From assembly GCF_029714945.1 (NCBI RefSeq), contig NZ_CP121634.1, forward strand, positions 1,323,001 through 1,387,000: a DNA stretch of 64,000 bases, written 5' to 3'. The DNA comes from Bradyrhizobium sp. CIAT3101 (lineage in GTDB: Bacteria > Pseudomonadota > Alphaproteobacteria > Rhizobiales > Xanthobacteraceae). This document shows, piece by piece, positions 17,054-24,431 of the stretch (the first letter of the stretch is position 1; every line of letters begins with the position of its first letter). The notes beneath the pieces were generated by a model, which saw only the letters and a program-made list of their open reading frames with translations, was not told where the DNA came from and did not search any database. Position numbers and translations under genes: made by a program.

Positions 17054-17530
17054 ATGACCGTCAGTGCTCCCGATCTGAAAGCATTCCTGCTCGCGACGCC
17101 GTTCTTCGGCGGTCTGTCGGACGCGAGCCTCGACCTCCTGATCTCGATGCTGGTCGAATGCCGCTTTGATGCCGGCGCAACCGTCGTGGCGGAAGGCGAG
17201 CCGGGACGCTCGATGTTCATCGTCAAATCCGGCCGCCTGGCGGTGACCAAGCGGACGAACTCAGGGCACGTCGTCCCGATTTCCGCTCTGGAGCCCGGCG
17301 ACTTCTTCGGTGAAATGACGCTGATCGAAATGCAAAACCGCTCCGCCACGGTGGTCGCGGAGTCGCCGACGGTGCTCTACGAGCTGACGGCTCAAAAACT
17401 CTACGCCTGCTACAAGGCCGACATCCACGCCTACGTGATCGTCCTGCAGAACATCAATCGCGAGCTGTGCCGCCGGCTACGCCGCTCGGATGACCGGTTC
17501 GCGGGGCATCAGATGGGCGAAGACAATTGA
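17054..17530 (+). CDS. Cyclic-nucleotide-binding domain protein
   Basis: A stand-alone cNMP-binding domain of 158 residues if started at ATG 17054 (MTVSAPDL). The frame runs back to a GTG at 16937 overlapping the previous stop. The beta-roll motifs are intact: GEPGRSMFIVKSGRLAV and the phosphate-binding cassette GDFFGEMTLIEMQNRSATV. No DNA-binding HTH follows, only a short basic helix (REL CRRLRRSDDR region), so it is not a Crp/Fnr regulator. It may be a partner sensor for the redox-membrane genes upstream. No adenylate cyclase is nearby. Confidence 0.8.
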   Translation: MTVSAPDLKAFLLATPFFGGLSDASLDLLISMLVECRFDAGATVVAEGEPGRSMFIVKSGRLAVTKRTNSGHVVPISALEPGDFFGEMTLIEMQNRSATVVAESPTVLYELTAQKLYACYKADIHAYVIVLQNINRELCRRLRRSDDRFAGHQMGEDN

Positions 17531-17894
17531 TCCCTGCGTAGGATCGGCACGCCGGTCCGGCTACAGCAGCGCCAATGAGTGCAGCGAGTTTCGATGAAAA
17601 CCGAAGGCAATCAAGCCGGAGAGAAGCAGCGCAGTCCCAGTCACGATCAGGCAACACGCAATCACTATTGGAGCCTCTGGTTCGTCGTCGATGACCAAGA
17701 CGATAATAGATAAAATTTTACCGACAATCGAAAGGAAGAATTAACCTTACCTGCGCGGCCCGGCAGGCAGTGCGTAAGATGGGTAGAGCGGCTCGTCCGC
17801 CGTAGCTCGAAGAGCGAAGGCGGAAGCGAAACCCATCATCTCTCATCACGGAGCGAGCCATCGATGGGTTCACCTTCACCCTCTCCAAGGGCAC
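17531..17894. other. Intergenic stretch without a gene
   Basis: 364 bases between two convergent genes. The first part is AT-richer (about 17700-17745) with no coding signal. The last 120 bases are the repeat annotated separately. No RNA gene recognised. Confidence 0.6.
17775..17886. repeat. Palindromic intergenic repeat, GATGGGTAGAGCG family with internal insert (copy 2)
   Basis: AGATGGGTAGAGCG at the left and a degenerate right arm (ATCGATGGGTTCACC...) belong to the family at 15588-15671. Between them is CGTAGCTCGAAGAGCGAAGG, a separate recurrent unit, so this copy looks composite and partly decayed. Confidence 0.6.
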
Positions 17895-18767
17895 CTATTC
17901 GTTCAGTTCGGTCGCAAGGAAGTCGTGCATGTCCTGGACTGAGCGCGATGCAGCGTTGGCATCGTATTTGAGCCAGTGGCCGAACAGCCGCATTCCCTCG
18001 TTGAGGTCGGGGGCATCGAAGGCGTGATAGGCTCCGGGATAGATCATCAGCTTGACGCGCGCCCCCTTACCCGCGCGCCGTTCCATCCAGAGTTCACAAT
18101 CCCTGGTCGGGCTCCAGTCGTCGAGGTCGCCGATCAGGATTGCTGCTGGAATCGTCAACCGGTCGGCGGCCAGGGCGCATAGGGGGTAGTAGGCCACGGC
18201 GGCCCTGAACTTCAGCCCATCCGGAACGGCAAAATAATCGACCGAGCGGGGCGAGGCCAATTGCAGCGAGACGATGCCGCCCTGCGATGATCCAACGACA
18301 GCAATCCGCTTCGGATCGACGTAAGGGAGCTTCGCAAGATAGCTCAGTGCGCCCAGCGCGTCCCTTTGCCGGGCAAGCAACACGCCCTGCCGGACAACCG
18401 TCTGCGCATCACAGGCGTGTTCGATGTCGCGGGTCGTAAAGCTGTCAACGCTGAGCGAGACGTAGCTCCAGCCTGTGAACAGCTCGGCCATCCGCGTGCG
18501 GGTCTTTTCCAGCAGTCCGGCGCAGCCGTGGAGATAGACGACCGCAGGGAAGGGGCCGGGTCCCTCAGGTCTGGAGAGGTAGCCTTCGATCGCATCGGGC
18601 GTGTTGGCCGGCGTTTCGCCGCGCTCGCGCGCCCGCTGCTGCTGGATTTGCCCCATGATGACGGGCGCATTGTCGAACTTCACCAGATCCCCCGCCGAAG
18701 CGACGGTTTGAATCTCGAACGTCGCGAGAATCGTCAGGATGAGACGTGTGATAACCCCACTACGCAC
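17895..18767 (-). CDS. Exported dienelactone-hydrolase / prolyl-oligopeptidase-like alpha/beta hydrolase
   Basis: A 290-residue hydrolase. HG-containing VVYLHGCAGL and the nucleophile elbow GSSQGG are clear, with an aspartate in IGDLDDWSP and a histidine in GAYHAFDAPD completing the triad. The open frame extends to 18848, but that N-terminus (RPDGFRYALPILR) is translated palindromic repeat. GTG 18767 gives VRSGVITRLILTI... ending TVASA, a good signal peptide, so it is likely periplasmic. DLH enzymes hydrolyse lactone products of aromatic breakdown; the real substrate is unknown. Isolated gene between repeats. Confidence 0.83.
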   Translation of the reverse strand: MRSGVITRLILTILATFEIQTVASAGDLVKFDNAPVIMGQIQQQRARERGETPANTPDAIEGYLSRPEGPGPFPAVVYLHGCAGLLEKTRTRMAELFTGWSYVSLSVDSFTTRDIEHACDAQTVVRQGVLLARQRDALGALSYLAKLPYVDPKRIAVVGSSQGGIVSLQLASPRSVDYFAVPDGLKFRAAVAYYPLCALAADRLTIPAAILIGDLDDWSPTRDCELWMERRAGKGARVKLMIYPGAYHAFDAPDLNEGMRLFGHWLKYDANAASRSVQDMHDFLATELNE

Positions 18768-18804
18768 GTTTTGGCTCCCGTGGCACGCCGGCTCGCTGAG
18801 CCCG

Positions 18805-18891
18805 CGTAGGATGGGTAGAGCGTAGCGAAACCCATCAGGCCTCTTCACCGAACGGGCCCTCGATGCGTTTTGCTGCGCTCTACCCGTCTTT
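18805..18891. repeat. Palindromic intergenic repeat, GATGGGTAGAGCG family (copy 3)
   Basis: Left arm GTAGGATGGGTAGAGCGTAG and right arm TGCGCTCTACCCGTCTTTCG are inverted, with inner AAACCCATCA / CGATGCGTTTTG. It immediately precedes the start of the minus-strand hydrolase and accounts for the false upstream extension of that reading frame. Confidence 0.7.
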
Positions 18892-19029
18892 CGAGCCTAG
18901 CTTTCACTCGCGCGATATCGGCACGTGCCCCATTGTGGTCGCCGAGAGTTTTTGAGTAAAGACCGGATTAATGAGATGCGGCTAGCCTGGTTATCTCAGG
19001 GCCATTCATGGCGAGCGTTGGGAGTGCCT

Positions 19030-19353
19030 ATGAGCAAAGTCAAAGCTCCCCGTGAGAAGAAGCGGCTAAGTTACGAGCGCGACGGGCGCAACACTTATGG
19101 TGAAAACCAGAAGAGTAGTCGGAAAAACATCCCGCGAAGCAAGCAAATCTCTCATCAAGAAGAACGTCGAACTATCCGGCAAGCTCTTATAGGAGTGCAG
19201 GGACAGGTTGCCGATGAAGGCTCGGATGAAGCGCAGTCTCTCGTTCTGAGAAGAGGCCAAGTAAAGAAGTTGAAGGCGTTCCGGAAAACAGCGGACACGC
19301 CGCTAGGCGAGGTCGTCAAGGATCGGTTGCTCAAGAGAAAGGGCAGCACGTAA
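19030..19353 (+). CDS. Hypothetical basic protein coupled to a DUF7336-like protein
   Basis: A 107-residue, strongly basic protein rich in Lys, Arg, Ser and Gln, starting MSKVKAPREKKRLSYERDGR. No signal, membrane segment or known domain is recognised. ATG 19030 is chosen because the upstream extension has no ribosome site. The stop TAA overlaps the next ATG by one base (TAATG), so the two genes are translationally coupled. Base composition is clearly lower in GC and codon use differs from neighbours (many AGA, AAA, TTA-type codons), indicating transfer. A nucleic-acid-binding role is possible from charge alone. Confidence 0.65.
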   Translation: MSKVKAPREKKRLSYERDGRNTYGENQKSSRKNIPRSKQISHQEERRTIRQALIGVQGQVADEGSDEAQSLVLRRGQVKKLKAFRKTADTPLGEVVKDRLLKRKGST

Positions 19354-19589
19354 TGGATGGTGCTGGGGCGTTTGCCGTTTTCCACGCCTACGAGGACGAA
19401 AATGGAGACGAGCAGGTGAAATTCATCGGCATCTTCGGTACCAAAGAGAAGGCCCAAGATGCTGTAGACGCTCTAGCGAAGATGCCGGGCTTTGTTGATC
19501 ACCCTCTTGGCTTCTCGATAGACTTTCATCTGTTTGACCGCGTCAGTTGGTCGGAGGGGTTCGTCCACGTACCGAGCGGTCATGATTAG
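19353..19589 (+). CDS. DUF7336-like small protein, possible immunity-type protein
   Basis: A 78-residue acidic protein. The layout FAVFHAYEDENGDEQ, IGIFGTKEKAQDAVDAL, MPGFVDHPLGF, SIDFHLFD and SWSEGF matches, from memory, the small DUF7336 family found near toxin-immunity and contact-inhibition loci. The reaction or partner is unknown. It is coupled to the preceding basic protein by a one-base overlap and lies in the same low-GC patch as a WapI-like immunity gene 147 bases downstream. Confidence in the coding call is high, in the family moderate. Confidence 0.7.
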   Translation: MDGAGAFAVFHAYEDENGDEQVKFIGIFGTKEKAQDAVDALAKMPGFVDHPLGFSIDFHLFDRVSWSEGFVHVPSGHD

Positions 19590-19611
19590 CTGCTGCTTCT
19601 TTATTGCAGTT

Positions 19612-19699
19612 CGTAGCCCGGATGGAGCGGAGCGCAATCCGGGACGATTGCGTCCACAGTTGTTGCCCCGGATTACGCTTGCGCTTCATCCGGGCTACG
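19612..19699. repeat. Palindromic repeat, TAGCCCGGATGGAGC family
   Basis: CGTAGCCCGGATGGAGCGGA and GCGCTTCATCCGGGCTACG are inverted arms, with inner GCGCAATCCGGG / CCCCGGATTACGC. This class is widespread in proteobacterial genomes. Confidence 0.75.
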
Positions 19700-19736
19700 C
19701 CACTAGAATTTGTAGCCGGTAGGCCGGTGCGGAGCC

Positions 19737-20195
19737 ATGAAACTTGTTGGTCGCGACGGGCAATTCCTTGAACTTCGAATCCTTGGATATGAATTCCCTC
19801 ATTTGAAGACCGCCGAATACGATTCAAATTGGTTGATCGTAGCTGGCGAGGTTGGGCATTCAAGGGGCACGTGGCAGTTCACCCATCCGTGCCTTCTCAC
19901 GTATGAAGCCGCGAGATTGGCATCATGGATGGATTCAGTTGCGGATATCAACCCATGTTCTGATACCTGCGGCTTCACTGAACCCAATCTCGAATTTCGA
20001 GCGCTATTGAGCCTCGAGCATCCGGTACTTCGGGTGTACTTCGAGCTTGAAGCGCGGCCATCGTGGGCGTCGAGCCGGGTTGCCGGGCAAGAGGATATTT
20101 GGGTTGAATTTCCGATCGGAGAACTGAACCTGAGGTCGGCTGCGCAACAGCTGCGCGCTGAATTGACCCCATACCCTCAGCGGGCGTCGCGGTAG
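19737..20195 (+). CDS. WapI-family-like immunity protein
   Basis: A 152-residue cytosolic protein. The opening LVGRDGQFLELRILGYEFP, then YDSNWLIVAGEV, HSRGTWQFTHPCLLTYE and LASWMDSV, follows the pattern I associate with the WapI-type immunity family, whose members neutralise toxin domains of Rhs/WapA proteins. No toxin gene is in the window, so it is an orphan; such orphans are common and may give protection against neighbours' toxins. It is in the low-GC patch with the coupled pair 19030-19589 but separated from them by a palindromic repeat. A decisive test is a profile search against the WapI immunity model. Confidence 0.68.
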   Translation: MKLVGRDGQFLELRILGYEFPHLKTAEYDSNWLIVAGEVGHSRGTWQFTHPCLLTYEAARLASWMDSVADINPCSDTCGFTEPNLEFRALLSLEHPVLRVYFELEARPSWASSRVAGQEDIWVEFPIGELNLRSAAQQLRAELTPYPQRASR

Positions 20196-20215
20196 GCCAA
20201 CTGCAACGTCCTTTC

Positions 20216-20930
20216 GCCAAAAGCCGACATCGCTCGCTATGCCCGTCGGGCAAAACACCCAGCTCCCGCCAAATCCCCGTCAACCCCTTTCCCTGAAAAT
20301 ATTCCACTTTACCGAAATTCGGAATTGCGGCATAGTTCCGCCATCCCGGCCCGAGGAGAGGGGCGATCGTACGTCGTCACGAACGTGGGGCGGGGAAGCG
20401 ATGGACGCGGCAGCGCCGGCGCGGATGTGAGGGCAGGGCGGGCAGAGGATTGAGCCGACCCCCGTGAGCCCGTCGCAAGCCGTGTCGTACGAACGGCGCC
20501 TGTATCCGAAGACGCTTTGGGCCGAAGCCGGGCTTGTCCGGCGAAGCCCGCAGGGCGGAGACGGAATCGCTGCGTACGGCCAAACCGTGTGGTCCCGGCT
20601 GTCGTTGCTACAGCCAAGCTTTGGCGAGGATGCATCGTCCCAACCGGGCGCGGTGCATCACCTCTCGTGAAGTGACGGTGACAACTCAGAACTCGTCGCC
20701 GGGGAGAGCGCGGCATACGCCGTCAACCCATCGGCAGGGAAGGCCGAGTGTTCGGCGCCACCTGTATGCTGCTGTGCGGTCTCCTTGCGCTACACATTCG
20801 CGCAGCGGACCGCGGGTGCCCGTCGGCACCCGGTCTTCCCTGCGCCCTCTTCAGAAGAGGAGGGCAACGGAAACGAGCAAAGCTCGGGCGCTGGATGCCG
20901 CGAGAACGCTGATTCATGCGCATTTCGAGA
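20216..20930. repeat. Probable dispersed Bradyrhizobium repeat block without a gene
   Basis: About 715 bases with no credible gene: the frames here are arginine/serine/proline-rich noise. Several stretches look familiar as recurrent Bradyrhizobium intergenic sequence: AATATTCCACTTTACCGAAA, CGTCACGAACGTGGGGCGGG, GGGGAGAGCGCGGCATACGC, and a GACCGCGGGTGC / GCACCCGG hairpin near 20810-20830. The block ends just before tRNA-Thr. The copy-number claim is recall, not a computed result. Confidence 0.45.
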
Positions 20931-20937
20931 GATGAAA

Positions 20938-21012
20938 TGGTGCTGCCAGACAGGATTGAACTGTCGACCTCTCCATTACCAATGGAGTGCTCTACCACTG
21001 AGCTACGGCAGC
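20938..21012 (-). tRNA. tRNA-Thr (anticodon GGT)
   Basis: On the minus strand the gene starts GCTGCCGTAGCTCAGTGG and ends TGGCAGCACCA, so CCA is encoded. The anticodon stem CTCCATT-GGT-AATGGAG carries GGT at 20980-20978, reading ACC/ACU threonine codons. The T arm has GTTCAATCC. All four arms fold. The 316 bases between it and the next gene hold only a 20-bp palindrome. Confidence 0.97.
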
Positions 21013-21198
21013 ATGTGCTGGGATAAGAATCGGCCGCCCGAGGGGCCTACCAGGCGGGCCGATATCTGCCACAGGCCTCCCCGCTGTGCAAGCTTGCAAG
21101 GACGGCCAAAACGAGAAAATCGGGGCGGTATCGGGGGTTATACGGCTGTTTTGGCCGGAAACGACCGACTTTCCGCCGATTTTGGTTCCACGCGCCCC

Positions 21199-21218
21199 GG
21201 CCAACTGGCCAGTTGGCC
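21199..21218. promoter_or_regulatory. Perfect 20-bp palindrome GGCCAACTGGCCAGTTGGCC
   Basis: An uninterrupted perfect palindrome in the gap between tRNA-Thr and the 60-residue protein, 111 bases upstream of that protein's start. It could be an operator or, as RNA, a hairpin. No T-run follows. Nothing else is seen in the 21013-21328 gap. Confidence 0.4.
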
Positions 21219-21328
21219 CGTGCGGCAGATTCGACCCATTTTGAGTTTCGCACGATCGGGACCGCGCGGGCCTCTTGAGCTGCCGCATTCTCTGGGCATG
21301 TTATCGCCAACCGCTGTATGGACCCGTG

Positions 21329-21511
21329 ATGGCTGACGAGAACGACAGAAGCGCGAACCAGGCGAGGACCTCGCGGGACAACCGGCTGAAATCGGCGCTG
21401 CGGGAGAATCTCAAGCGGCGGAAGGTGCAGGCGCGCGAACGCGCCGCAAGTTCCGACCCCTCGCAAGTCGACGATGGTTCCCTAGATGAGGGGACCGCCG
21501 GGAAGACTTGA
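21329..21511 (+). CDS. Small basic hypothetical protein
   Basis: 60 residues, starting MADENDRSANQARTSRDNR, with a highly charged helical centre LKSALRENLKRRKVQARERA and an acidic tail. It has no membrane or signal features. Several rhizobial genomes carry a similar short protein just upstream of murA (recalled). Here the next gene is instead a cNMP/thioredoxin-reductase-like fusion, 46 bases away. Function unknown; the strong charge pattern suggests a nucleic-acid or protein-binding helix. Confidence 0.65.
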   Translation: MADENDRSANQARTSRDNRLKSALRENLKRRKVQARERAASSDPSQVDDGSLDEGTAGKT

Positions 21512-21557
21512 GATTCGAATCCCGCAGCCGGAATTTTTTGGAGTGCATGCAGTGACC

Positions 21558-23264
21558 ATGGGGCACGACGATCTACATCAAGCCGATCGCGACGCGATGA
21601 TGTCGCGGTTCACCCGCCCCGAGCAGACGTTTCCCGCGCTGTCGCCCGCCGAGATCGAGCGCATGCGGCATTTCGGCGAGGTCCGCACCTACAAGGACGG
21701 CGAGCTACTGTTCGAGACCGGCAAGCCCGGTCCGGGCATGTTCGTCGTGCTGAAGGGCCACGTCGCCATCACCCAGCGCGACGGGCTCGGTCATGTCGCG
21801 CCGCTGATCAACCAGGGGCCGGGGCAATTTCTGGCCGAGCTCAGCCAGCTCTCCGGCCGTCCGGCGCTGGTCGACGGCCGCGCCGAAGGCGATGTCGAGA
21901 CGCTGCTGCTGCCGCCGGAGCGCCTGCGCGCGCTGCTGGTGGCCGAAGCCGAGCTCGGCGAACGCATCATGCGTGCGCTGATCCTGCGCCGGGTCAATCT
22001 GCTCCAGGCCGGCGTCGGCGGCATCGTGCTGATCGGTCCGTCGCATTCGGTCGGCGTGGTCCGCCTGCAGGGCTTTCTCACCCGCAACGGCCAGCCGCAT
22101 CATCTGCTCGATCCCGAGCGCGACCGCGACGCCGCGGAGGTGATCGCGCGCTATTCGCCAAAGCCCGAGGACTGGCCGCTGGTCGTCACGTCCGACGGCG
22201 CAGTGCTGCGCAATCCCGGTGAGACCGAGCTTGCGCGCGCGATCGGCATGATCGGCGGCCCGCGCAATGACCGCATCTACGACGTCGCGATCGTCGGCTG
22301 CGGACCGGCGGGGCTCGCGACCGCCGTGTATGCGGCCTCCGAAGGCTTGTCGGTCGCCGTGCTCGACACCCGTGCCTTCGGCGGCCAGGCCGGCGCCAGC
22401 GCGCGCATCGAAAACTACCTGGGCTTTCCGACCGGCATTTCCGGGCAGGCACTGACCGCGCGCGCGTTCAACCAGGCGCAGAAGTTCGGTGCCGACATCA
22501 TGATTCCCGTCACGGTGCAGTCGCTCGACTGCTCGCGCAAGGATGGCGCGTTTGCGGTCGCGCTCGACGGCAGCGATCCCCTGCGCTCGCGCGCGGTGGT
22601 GGTCGCGAGCGGTGCGCGCTATCGCCGGCCTGATATCGCAAACCTCGACAAGTTCGAGGGCCGGGGCGTTTGGTACTGGGCCTCTCCGGTCGAGGCGAAG
22701 CTGTGCGCCGGCGAAGAGGTTGCGCTGGTCGGCGCCGGCAATTCGGCCGGGCAGGCGGCCGTGTTCCTGTCGGGACACGCCAAGAAGGTGCTCATGATCA
22801 TTCGCGGCGGCGGCCTGGGCGCCAGCATGTCGCGCTATCTCATTGAACGCATCGAGGCGACGCCGAACATCGAGCTGCTGTTCAACACCGAGATCACGGC
22901 GCTCGAAGGCGACGAGGCCTCGCTGCTGCGGCGGATCCGCTGGAAGAGCCGGCTGTCTGATGATGAGGAAACCGCCGACATCAAGAATCTCTTTCTGTTC
23001 GTCGGCGCCGATCCCGCCACCGGCTGGCTCGACGGCTGCGGCGTGACGCTCGATCGCGGCGGCTTCGTCGTCACGGGCGCGCAGTCCGAGCTGAACCAGG
23101 GCAAGCTGGTGGCGCCGCTGGAGACCTCCGTGCCCGGCGTCTACGCCGTCGGCGACGTCCGCTCCGGCTCGGTCAAGCGCGTCGGCGGCGCCATCGGCGA
23201 AGGCGCGCAGGTCGTAGCCTCCCTGCACGGCTATCTCGGCGACGCCGCAAAACCGGCGCTTTAG
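21558..23264 (+). CDS. cNMP-binding domain fused to thioredoxin-reductase-like FAD/NAD oxidoreductase
   Basis: A 568-residue three-part protein. Residues about 25-145 are a cyclic-nucleotide-binding beta-roll (GKPGPGMFVVLKGHVAI). Residues about 165-230 form a thioredoxin/glutaredoxin-like linker domain (HSVGVVRLQGFLTRNGQPH). From about 245 on is a TrxB-like core with the FAD motif VAIVGCGPAGLA, ARIENYLGFPTGISG, the NADP motif LVGAGNSAGQA and terminal YAVGDVRSGSVKR. The CxxC redox pair of true thioredoxin reductases is missing: the region reads WYWASPVEAKLC with one cysteine. Start ATG 21558 fits the family; the longer frame lacks a ribosome site. Such fusions are common in Bradyrhizobium; the electron acceptor is unknown. 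Confidence 0.88.
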   Translation: MGHDDLHQADRDAMMSRFTRPEQTFPALSPAEIERMRHFGEVRTYKDGELLFETGKPGPGMFVVLKGHVAITQRDGLGHVAPLINQGPGQFLAELSQLSGRPALVDGRAEGDVETLLLPPERLRALLVAEAELGERIMRALILRRVNLLQAGVGGIVLIGPSHSVGVVRLQGFLTRNGQPHHLLDPERDRDAAEVIARYSPKPEDWPLVVTSDGAVLRNPGETELARAIGMIGGPRNDRIYDVAIVGCGPAGLATAVYAASEGLSVAVLDTRAFGGQAGASARIENYLGFPTGISGQALTARAFNQAQKFGADIMIPVTVQSLDCSRKDGAFAVALDGSDPLRSRAVVVASGARYRRPDIANLDKFEGRGVWYWASPVEAKLCAGEEVALVGAGNSAGQAAVFLSGHAKKVLMIIRGGGLGASMSRYLIERIEATPNIELLFNTEITALEGDEASLLRRIRWKSRLSDDEETADIKNLFLFVGADPATGWLDGCGVTLDRGGFVVTGAQSELNQGKLVAPLETSVPGVYAVGDVRSGSVKRVGGAIGEGAQVVASLHGYLGDAAKPAL

Positions 23265-23387
23265 TCAAGCAGAAGACAAGCAGACGGCAAGTCGAATCCG
23301 GCTTGCCATCTTGCCGTGCGATGCCCGACTATCCCCTCGTCGCGAGGCCAATCGCGCGTGGAAACAAAGATTCAACGGGAGGACTAA

Positions 23388-23696
23388 ATGGCCGAACTCG
23401 TCGTGCTCTACAAGACGCCCAAGGACGCTGCCGCCTTCGACAAGCATTATGCCGAGACCCACATTCCGCTCGCCAAGAAACTTCCCGGCCTGAAGAAATA
23501 CGCCGTGAGCACGGGTGCGGTCGGCTCGCCCGCCGGACCGTCAGGCGTTCACCTCGTCGCCATTCTCAGCTTCGACAGCGTGGGCGATATCCAGAAGGCA
23601 TTCGGCAGCGAAGCGGGCAAGGCGGCCGCAGGCGACGTGCCGAAATTCGCCAGCGGCGGTGCCGACCTCCTGATCTTCGACACCAAGGAAGTGTGA
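23388..23696 (+). CDS. EthD-family protein
   Basis: A 102-residue ferredoxin-like alpha/beta barrel protein. The signature HYAETHIPLAKKLPGLKKYAV is characteristic of EthD, named from the ethyl tert-butyl ether degradation locus and often found as a dimer of unknown catalytic role. GGGAGG is well placed upstream of ATG 23388. It follows the TrxB-like gene after 123 bases and could be cotranscribed. It is isolated from any ether-degradation P450. Confidence 0.87.
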   Translation: MAELVVLYKTPKDAAAFDKHYAETHIPLAKKLPGLKKYAVSTGAVGSPAGPSGVHLVAILSFDSVGDIQKAFGSEAGKAAAGDVPKFASGGADLLIFDTKEV

Positions 23697-23760
23697 TCGC
23701 GACGATCGATTCAACTTTCGTCGAAAGCTGCTGTCGTTTGTGACAGCGCTGCGAAAAATT

Positions 23761-23800
23761 CAGCCATGCGTTTGTCGATTCGCACGATGACGCATGGCTG
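23761..23800. promoter_or_regulatory. 10-bp perfect inverted repeat CAGCCATGCG-N20-CGCATGGCTG
   Basis: Located between the EthD gene and the membrane-protein gene. It could fold as a 10-bp stem with 20-base loop at the end of the EthD transcript, or be a protein-binding site about 95 bp upstream of the next start. No T-tract follows, so an intrinsic terminator is not supported. Confidence 0.45.
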
Positions 23801-23894
23801 CACGCACATGTGTGATCGTGCCGCATGTGGCAATCCAATGAGGACCGTAATACTAATCTTCTGACCTCAATGCTGAGCGTAGGAGAGAGATGCC

Positions 23895-24404
23895 ATGGTT
23901 CTCGGGATGAGCCTGCAAGCCTTCACACTGGTCCATGTCATCATCAGCCTGATCGCCATCGCGGTCGGCCTGATCGTGATGTTCGGGCTGCTTGGCTCGA
24001 ATCCGATGCCGGCCCTCACAGCGATCTTTCTTCTCTTCACTATCCTCACCAACGTCACCGGCCTGCTGTTTCCGTTCAAGGAGCTGCTGCCCTCGTACAT
24101 CATCGCCGGCATCTCGCTGGTGCTGCTCGCGATCGCCTGCTTCGCGCTGTACGGCATGAAGCTCAGAGGCGCCTGGCGCCCGGTCTACATCGTGACCGCG
24201 ATGATCTCGCTCTACTTCAACGTCTTCGTGCTGGTGATCCAGTCGTTTCTCAAGGTGCCGGCCCTGGCCGCGCTCGCACCGGCAGTGCCGCCGAATCCAC
24301 CGGGTGGCCCGGTGTTCGCCGCGGTGCAGGGCATCGTGCTGGTGTTCTTCGTGATTGTCACCATCGGCGCTTGGCGTCGCTACAGGCCGGTGGCGTTCGC
24401 CTGA
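23895..24404 (+). CDS. Four-helix membrane protein of unknown function
   Basis: A 169-residue inner-membrane protein with four predicted helices at about 8-32, 38-58, 64-88 and 100-122, and a final helix near 140-160 after a proline-rich loop (PAVPPNPPGGP). It has no enzymatic motif. AGGAGAGAG is well placed for ATG 23895. It is 27 bases ahead of the chloroperoxidase-like hydrolase, so the two probably form one transcript. Similar proteins are frequent in Bradyrhizobium, but I know no function. Confidence 0.8.
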   Translation: MVLGMSLQAFTLVHVIISLIAIAVGLIVMFGLLGSNPMPALTAIFLLFTILTNVTGLLFPFKELLPSYIIAGISLVLLAIACFALYGMKLRGAWRPVYIVTAMISLYFNVFVLVIQSFLKVPALAALAPAVPPNPPGGPVFAAVQGIVLVFFVIVTIGAWRRYRPVAFA

Positions 24405-24431
24405 TCGCATCTCGCTAAAGGAGTCCCGCAA

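Noticed and set aside
18768..18848. N-terminal extension of the dienelactone-hydrolase-like frame
   Set aside because: The extra residues are translation of the palindromic repeat; a GTG with a good signal peptide follows.
20309..20716. 135-codon frame on the minus strand in the repeat block
   Set aside because: Arg/Ser/Pro-rich, no ribosome site, inside a probable non-coding repeat.
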